Assembly: GCA_903832105.1 (NCBI GenBank)
Contig: CAILAO010000021.1
Coordinates: 1 to 18,549, forward strand
DNA length: 18,549 bases
Source of the DNA: an uncultured Pseudomonadota bacterium
Lineage (GTDB): Bacteria; Bdellovibrionota_B; Oligoflexia; Oligoflexales; CAILAO01
Direction of reading: 5' to 3'
In this document: positions 15,386-18,549 of the stretch, piece after piece
How the letters are laid out: each line of letters opens with the position of its first letter
Position numbering within the stretch: the stretch's first letter is position 1
Program-made: the position numbers and the translations under genes
Notes under the pieces: model-generated
The model's input: only the letters and a program-made list of their open reading frames with translations
Told to the model about the DNA's origin: nothing
Databases searched by the model: none

Positions 15386-15703
15386 TCATTTTCCAATCCT
15401 TTTCAGCTTCGATTGATGGGGCCAGAAAACCACTGGTTTCGTCCTGCCACAGTCAACAGCAACCAAATAAGAGGTTTCGCCTCTCTTTTTAACGTGGCCT
15501 CTAAGTTGGGCTTCAAGGGGCGCGACAATGTATTCATCCCTTAGAGACCCAAGGAAATCTGCGGGTGTCTTGTACGGGGGTATGGCAGCAATGACCAGGC
15601 CCAATTTCAAAGGTTTCTTGCGACCACCTTGAGGAAGCCATTCCACTTTTCGCCGATTTCGAAACTGCTCAAAATCGTTACTCCTCAACTCAAGATTTTT
15701 CAT
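15386..15703 (-). CDS. Hypothetical protein paired with XRE regulator (105 aa)
   Basis: 105 residues, overlapping the XRE gene by 14 bases on the minus strand; ATG at 15703 lies just before the XRE stop. The sequence is basic, with a strand-rich core (LKLGLVIAAIPPYKTPADFLG, then SYLVAVDCGRTKPVVFW) and a lysine-rich end. I do not recognise it. The tight overlap means co-translation with the regulator, as in toxin-antitoxin or immunity pairs, though no toxin motif is seen. It converges with the REC-PilZ gene with a 27-bp gap. Confidence 0.5.
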   Translation of the reverse strand: MKNLELRSNDFEQFRNRRKVEWLPQGGRKKPLKLGLVIAAIPPYKTPADFLGSLRDEYIVAPLEAQLRGHVKKRGETSYLVAVDCGRTKPVVFWPHQSKLKRIGK

Positions 15704-15950
15704 CAAACTCAAACATTTTCGCCATGGGAACTCTAAGAAGCCGCGCAATCACTTTCAGCGTCGAGATTTTTGGATCAGTGGTACCGCTTACGATGTAATT
15801 GAGAGACGCACGCGAGATATGGTCCCCTGCGCGTTGTATCCAAAAGTCATAGACCGAATGATAACCCGTATCTTTGATTAGGGTTTCAATATGTTTCCCC
15901 AGTGCTCGAAGCCATCTTTCGTCAGCGGCTTTCTTACTAATGCGGCGCAA
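15690..15950 (-). CDS. XRE-family helix-turn-helix regulator
   Basis: 86 residues with an HTH of the XRE/Cro type (about 32-75): helices around VYDFWIQRAGD and ISRASLNYIVSGTTDPKIS, then TLKVIARLLRVPMAKMF. The start is TTG at 15950 with GAGGAGG on the minus strand at about 7 bases; no in-frame ATG lies near. It is divergent from the receiver gene at 16078, with two palindromic sites between them, the layout of an autoregulated repressor switch. The overlapping 105-aa gene follows it. Confidence 0.65.
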   Translation of the reverse strand: MRRISKKAADERWLRALGKHIETLIKDTGYHSVYDFWIQRAGDHISRASLNYIVSGTTDPKISTLKVIARLLRVPMAKMFEFDEKS

Positions 15951-15968
15951 AAAACTTCCTCCTCAAAG

Positions 15969-15997
15969 TTGACGTCCAATATATTGTGCGTTAATAA
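15969..15997 (+). promoter_or_regulatory. Candidate promoter for the receiver gene
   Basis: TTGACG (15969-15974), a 17-bp spacer and TAATAA (15992-15997) resemble a sigma-70 promoter with a good -35 and a moderate -10. The operator-like site at 15974-15989 lies inside the spacer, so binding there should block RNA polymerase. Transcription would start about 16004. Confidence 0.4.
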
Positions 15998-16025
15998 GGG
16001 AATGCTTGCGTCCAATGTATTGGAC
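15974..16025. promoter_or_regulatory. Two operator-like palindromes in the divergent region
   Basis: Site 2 (16010-16025) is GTCCAAT-GT-ATTGGAC, perfect arms. Site 1 (15974-15989) is GTCCAAT-AT-ATTGTGC, the same left arm with an imperfect right one. The starts are 36 bp apart. Both lie in the divergent promoter region between the XRE gene and the receiver gene, so the XRE protein is the natural candidate ligand. Confidence 0.6.
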
Positions 16026-16077
16026 TATAGAAACCGGCATCCTTGACAGGGCTTAACCTTTGGTATTGAGGGGATTT

Positions 16078-16461
16078 ATGAGAAATGAAACCATAGATAT
16101 TTTGCTCGTAGAAGACGATGAGTGCTTTAGGGAAACTATGACCAGTTTACTCGAAGGACTTGGCTACAGCGTCATTTCCGGAGATAACGGACTATGCGCG
16201 CTTCATATTTTGGATCAAGGAGTCATTCCTAAGGTCATAATAACTGATCTCGAAATGCCAAAGATGGGAGGCGCAACATTCTTGGGGGAGGTCAAGAAAA
16301 GAGAACATCTCGCAAAGATCCCTGTTGTTTTATTTTCCTCACATCCTTATCTGGAGCGAATTGCAGAGACCTTAGACGTTGCGTGGAGCTGTCCAAAGCT
16401 GCTGGACTCGAAACTTATCAAAGATAAACTTGAACAAATCATAAAAATTCTACCTATGTAA
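16078..16461 (+). CDS. Single-domain response regulator
   Basis: 127 residues, one receiver domain and nothing else. The acidic pair is D13-D14 and the phospho-acceptor is D57 in VIITDLEMP; S87-S88 serve as the Ser/Thr position. The conserved lysine is shifted: the usual KP reads CPK (AWSCPKL), so signalling may be altered. Start ATG 16078 has GAGGGG at 16068-16073; upstream TTG 16060 is unlikely. It is divergent from the XRE gene. Stand-alone receivers act by protein contacts or in phosphorelays. Confidence 0.75.
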   Translation: MRNETIDILLVEDDECFRETMTSLLEGLGYSVISGDNGLCALHILDQGVIPKVIITDLEMPKMGGATFLGEVKKREHLAKIPVVLFSSHPYLERIAETLDVAWSCPKLLDSKLIKDKLEQIIKILPM

Positions 16462-16586
16462 TATTCCTTTCAAAAATCGGACGTTCTAGCCGCCGAAGAC
16501 TCTTTCAGTGCGTCGGCAAAATCTTACCCGGCCTTTCCACTGCGACATCAAAAAACAGATTCTTGGAAGAAAATGGAGACCATGTT

Positions 16587-16832
16587 ATGGTTGGTTTCAA
16601 TCAGAACGAAGCGGTGCCAACCGCTTTCAATGATGTGCTCTTTGACAATGGAATAGGCCTTATTACGGTAGAGGATCTTGCGCGGGCGCTGGGTCTTGCT
16701 TCAAAGACGATTAGAAACTGGGTTGCGGCTAGAAAAATCCCATTTGTGATGATCGGCCGCAAGACATTCTTTCGCCTGGCGAGCATTGAAGCGTGGCTTG
16801 ACAAAAAGGAGTACAAGTCATGGCAATCATAA
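16587..16832 (+). CDS. Excisionase-like helix-turn-helix protein
   Basis: 81 residues ending in a MerR/excisionase-type HTH (about 26-75): LITVEDLARALGLASKTIRNW, ARKIPFVMIGRKTFFRLASIEAWL. Proteins of this type often act as recombination directionality factors beside an integrase, promoting excision. ATG 16587 with GGAGA at 16573-16577 is preferred over TTG 16563. It overlaps the integrase start by 13 bases, so they are co-expressed. A transcription regulator is the alternative. Confidence 0.65.
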   Translation: MVGFNQNEAVPTAFNDVLFDNGIGLITVEDLARALGLASKTIRNWVAARKIPFVMIGRKTFFRLASIEAWLDKKEYKSWQS

Positions 16833-17968
16833 AGCACTCACGAACGAACAAGACATCCAAGAAAAAGACCATTTTTTATGAAGCGCAGGTTTACGTAAGG
16901 GGGGTAAGGGTCGCAACGAAGACCTTTGAAACTCAGGCCGAGGCGGCTGTATGGCATGATGAAGCGAAAAAGAAATCGCTGTCGGGCCAGATCACCCACG
17001 AAGAGGTGGGAAACATGCTCTTTGGTACGGTACTCCAAAAGTATCGGCAAGAACGGCTGTCAGAGCTTCGTCCTCAGAGCCGGCAGACGGCGGAGATCAG
17101 GGTGAAATACCTGGCCAAAGCTCCAATTGCAAATCACCGGATGTGCGACATTTCAGACACGGTGATTGACGATTGGTTTAGGTGGCTGAAAAAGCAGCCA
17201 ACGACGAAGAACAAAGGGCGAAAACATTTTCGCCAAGAGTTTAAGCTTTTGTCTGCTGTTCTTAATTGGTATCGGGACTGTATCAACGCGCTATTTGTCG
17301 TGCCAATAGTAAAACGGCATAGGCAAGCCATTTTTTACAAGCCCGTCACGCCAAGGCGTCCTGACTATTTTATGAGGAAAGAGGACATTCAATCCTGGAT
17401 TTCGTGGCTTAAAGTCCACCGCAGAAACCCCACGTACTATAGACTTGCCTCCTTCATGGTACTTACGGCAACAAGGGTTGGTGAGGCGGCGGGAGTTTGC
17501 TGGGATACAGTCGATTTTGATAATAAGATCGTAAGTATTCGGCGCTCCGTATGGTGGGATCACCTTACAAGGCGGCCCAATCTCCAAGAGTTGACCAAGA
17601 CTGCCGAGTCAGTTCGAATCATCGGACTTTCTCCTCCGGTTTTGGAGATGCTTCGCGAGATGCGCCAAGAGTCGTCAGGAGTAGGCCCAGTCTTCACGGA
17701 TCGTGAAGGAGGAATTCTCGGCTACTCGGCAATCCAGCATTCCTTTAACGCTGGATTTGAGGCGTTAAACCTCCCCTGGAGATCAACTCACATTTGCCGA
17801 CATAGTTTTGGAACATTGGCCCTTGTAGCGACCAGGGATCTCAGCTCGGTCCAAGCAGCGATGGGTCACCGAAATATCAGGGAAACGCAAGGCTACGCAA
17901 AGATCGCAGCGCTTCTTGATGGTGTGGCAGCCACCAAAACTGCGGAGTACATAAATCTCAGCATCTAG
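16820..17968 (+). CDS. int: Tyrosine recombinase (integrase)
   Basis: 382 residues. The N-terminal region (about 1-60) looks like an arm-binding domain and is followed by a core-binding domain. The catalytic residues are Arg 219 (TATRVGEA), His 324-x-x-Arg 327 (HICRHSFG), His 350 (GHRNIRET) and Tyr 359 (TQGYAKI). AAGGAG lies 9 bases before the ATG. The gene ends in TAG, 113 bp from the tRNA-Ser fragment, the standard position for an integrase using that tRNA as target. Confidence 0.92.
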   Translation: MAIIKHSRTNKTSKKKTIFYEAQVYVRGVRVATKTFETQAEAAVWHDEAKKKSLSGQITHEEVGNMLFGTVLQKYRQERLSELRPQSRQTAEIRVKYLAKAPIANHRMCDISDTVIDDWFRWLKKQPTTKNKGRKHFRQEFKLLSAVLNWYRDCINALFVVPIVKRHRQAIFYKPVTPRRPDYFMRKEDIQSWISWLKVHRRNPTYYRLASFMVLTATRVGEAAGVCWDTVDFDNKIVSIRRSVWWDHLTRRPNLQELTKTAESVRIIGLSPPVLEMLREMRQESSGVGPVFTDREGGILGYSAIQHSFNAGFEALNLPWRSTHICRHSFGTLALVATRDLSSVQAAMGHRNIRETQGYAKIAALLDGVAATKTAEYINLSI

Positions 17969-18002
17969 TGGTCGTAACGTATAAGGAAAAAGTATTTTGC
18001 CG

Positions 18003-18025
18003 AATCACAGACAAAATCACAGACA
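18003..18025 (+). repeat. Tandem 11-bp repeats, left arm of attachment site
   Basis: AATCACAGACA occurs at 18003-18013 and 18015-18025, a 12-bp period, between int and the tRNA fragment. Such direct repeats beside a recombination core are typical of arm-type integrase binding sites. Confidence 0.5.
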
Positions 18026-18081
18026 CGAGGTTAGAAAAGTTAGTTTTTGTTTGTGGTTTCGGGGGGATGCAAAAAGAAGAA

Positions 18082-18141
18082 CGGAGAGAGAGGGATTTGA
18101 ACCCTCGTTACCGGTTTTGCCAGTAAACACGCTTTCCAGAC
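18082..18141 (-). other. 3' half of tRNA-Ser(GGA), attachment core (attP-type)
   Basis: On the minus strand the sequence runs from the anticodon loop (CTGGAAA, anticodon GGA), through a 3' anticodon stem (GCGTG), a long variable arm (TACTGG with CCGGTA), a perfect T arm (GAGGG, TTCAAAT, CCCTC) and the acceptor 3' strand ending at discriminator G (18082). The 5' half (D arm, 5' acceptor) is absent upstream; similarity stops at about the anticodon loop. No CCA is encoded. This is the identity block used for integration, not a working tRNA. Confidence 0.85.
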
Positions 18142-18219
18142 GATCTCTGGGACGTTAATTAACCAAGTTAAATCAGGTATATATCAAATATTACAGAGGA
18201 TGGTCTCTCTCGGCAATGT

Positions 18220-18283
18220 GTTCACTTTTGTTGAATTTACGGCTCTTTTGCGGGGTCTCGTTCACATTTTTGTTCACATTTTT
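18220..18283 (+). repeat. GTTCAC repeats, right arm of attachment site
   Basis: GTTCACATTTTT occurs at 18260-18271 and 18272-18283 in tandem, and a looser copy, GTTCACTTTTG, at 18220-18230. They lie on the other side of the tRNA core from the left repeats and share TCAC with them. Candidate arm-type sites for the integrase, or operators of the next gene. Confidence 0.45.
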
Positions 18284-18296
18284 TAGAGAAAAGACC

Positions 18297-18549
18297 ATGC
18301 CAAAGAAAGAAAAAATCGACAGTACCGTTATCGTAGTCGACGATCGTAGAATTTTACGAGATGCCATTTCAGACGTTCTTAAAAGGGCGGGATTTAAAGT
18401 CGTCGCTGTCGCAAATGGGGTTGATGCCCTACCCTTTATCATCCATGATAGGCGTCATACGCTGATTCTTCCAGCTTATCGCGCCTCGTTGGCGATCAAA
18501 AAGGTCCGGGATCAGTTTGAGACTGAACACAAGGCTTCGGGTCATAAAC
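18297..18549 (+). CDS. Receiver-domain protein, truncated by window end, lacking phospho-Asp
   Basis: 84 residues visible and open at the window edge. The first half fits a receiver domain: STVIVVDDRRILRDAISDVL with the acidic pair at 15-16, and GFKVVAVANGVDAL. The beta3 segment reads TLILPAYRASL where the phospho-acceptor Asp is expected (about 58-60), so this looks like a pseudo-receiver. No strong ribosome binding site precedes the ATG. It lies beyond the tRNA fragment and may belong to the other end of the element or to an adjacent one. Confidence 0.55.
   Translation, partial: MPKKEKIDSTVIVVDDRRILRDAISDVLKRAGFKVVAVANGVDALPFIIHDRRHTLILPAYRASLAIKKVRDQFETEHKASGHK

Larger units (their letters stand above)
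1..18141. mobile_element. Integrative and conjugative element (partial)
   Basis: A T4SS operon, coupling protein, candidate relaxase, candidate oriT, excisionase-like HTH, tyrosine integrase and a tRNA-Ser 3' fragment form one mobile element. The left boundary is outside the window. The right boundary is uncertain because the DNA beyond the tRNA fragment may be the other end of the same element. The order of structural genes, DNA processing, accessory genes, regulation and integration is typical of ICEs. An integrating plasmid is an equally good reading. Confidence 0.8.

Noticed and set aside
18082..18200. Complete tRNA-Ser gene
   Set aside because: The 3' half folds well, but no D arm or 5' acceptor strand can be found upstream on the minus strand.
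1..18549. CRISPR arrays, rRNA genes or insertion sequences
   Set aside because: No repeat-spacer pattern, rRNA stretch or transposase was seen on either strand.

Overview
The window is most of the conjugation and recombination half of an integrative and conjugative element (ICE) or a closely related integrating plasmid from a Gram-negative bacterium. The evidence is a long co-directional transfer operon with signal peptides, a lipobox lipoprotein and an inner/outer-membrane type IV secretion (T4SS) gene set, followed at the right by an excisionase-like gene, a tyrosine recombinase and a piece of a tRNA-Ser gene. The REC-PilZ fusion, the several receiver proteins and the moderate GC would suit a deltaproteobacterial or Bdellovibrio-like host. 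That is a weak inference; I cannot name the organism.

Layout. (1) 1-1211: small genes upstream of the secretion genes (zinc ribbon, 48-aa basic peptide, sigma-region-4-like HTH protein, unknown 148-aa protein). (2) 1272-10183: T4SS genes in nearly the canonical VirB order: B2 pilin, B3, B4 ATPase, B5, B6, B8, B9, B10, then the VirD4-type coupling protein. No VirB11 ATPase lies in this run. The VirB4 frame is interrupted by one in-frame TAG between the Walker A and Walker B motifs. (3) 10170-12208: a glycine-rich lipoprotein, a winged-helix protein with a PD-(D/E)xK-like motif (candidate relaxase of the TraX/MobC type), a 318-bp non-coding region with three TGTACA repeats and a large nested inverted repeat (candidate oriT), and a ribbon-helix-helix-like protein. 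Together these look like a DNA-processing module. (4) 12209-14314: small accessory genes, including a conserved-looking zinc-ribbon protein and a short leader peptide whose ribosome binding site lies in a hairpin.

(5) 14375-16461: signalling and regulation: a REC-PilZ protein, a minus-strand XRE-type regulator with an overlapping partner gene, paired operator-like palindromes, and a single-domain receiver transcribed divergently from them. (6) 16587-18549: excisionase-like HTH, tyrosine integrase, and a 60-bp 3' half of tRNA-Ser(GGA). Direct repeats flank this half on both sides, and a partial receiver gene follows. No 5' half of the tRNA is present, so the site reads as attP (circular form) or as a junction between tandem elements.

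Inferred working model: the T4SS and coupling protein deliver DNA processed at the 11.5-11.7 kb region. The integrase and excisionase move the element in and out of tRNA-Ser(GGA). The XRE switch and the receiver proteins may tie transfer to cell state.
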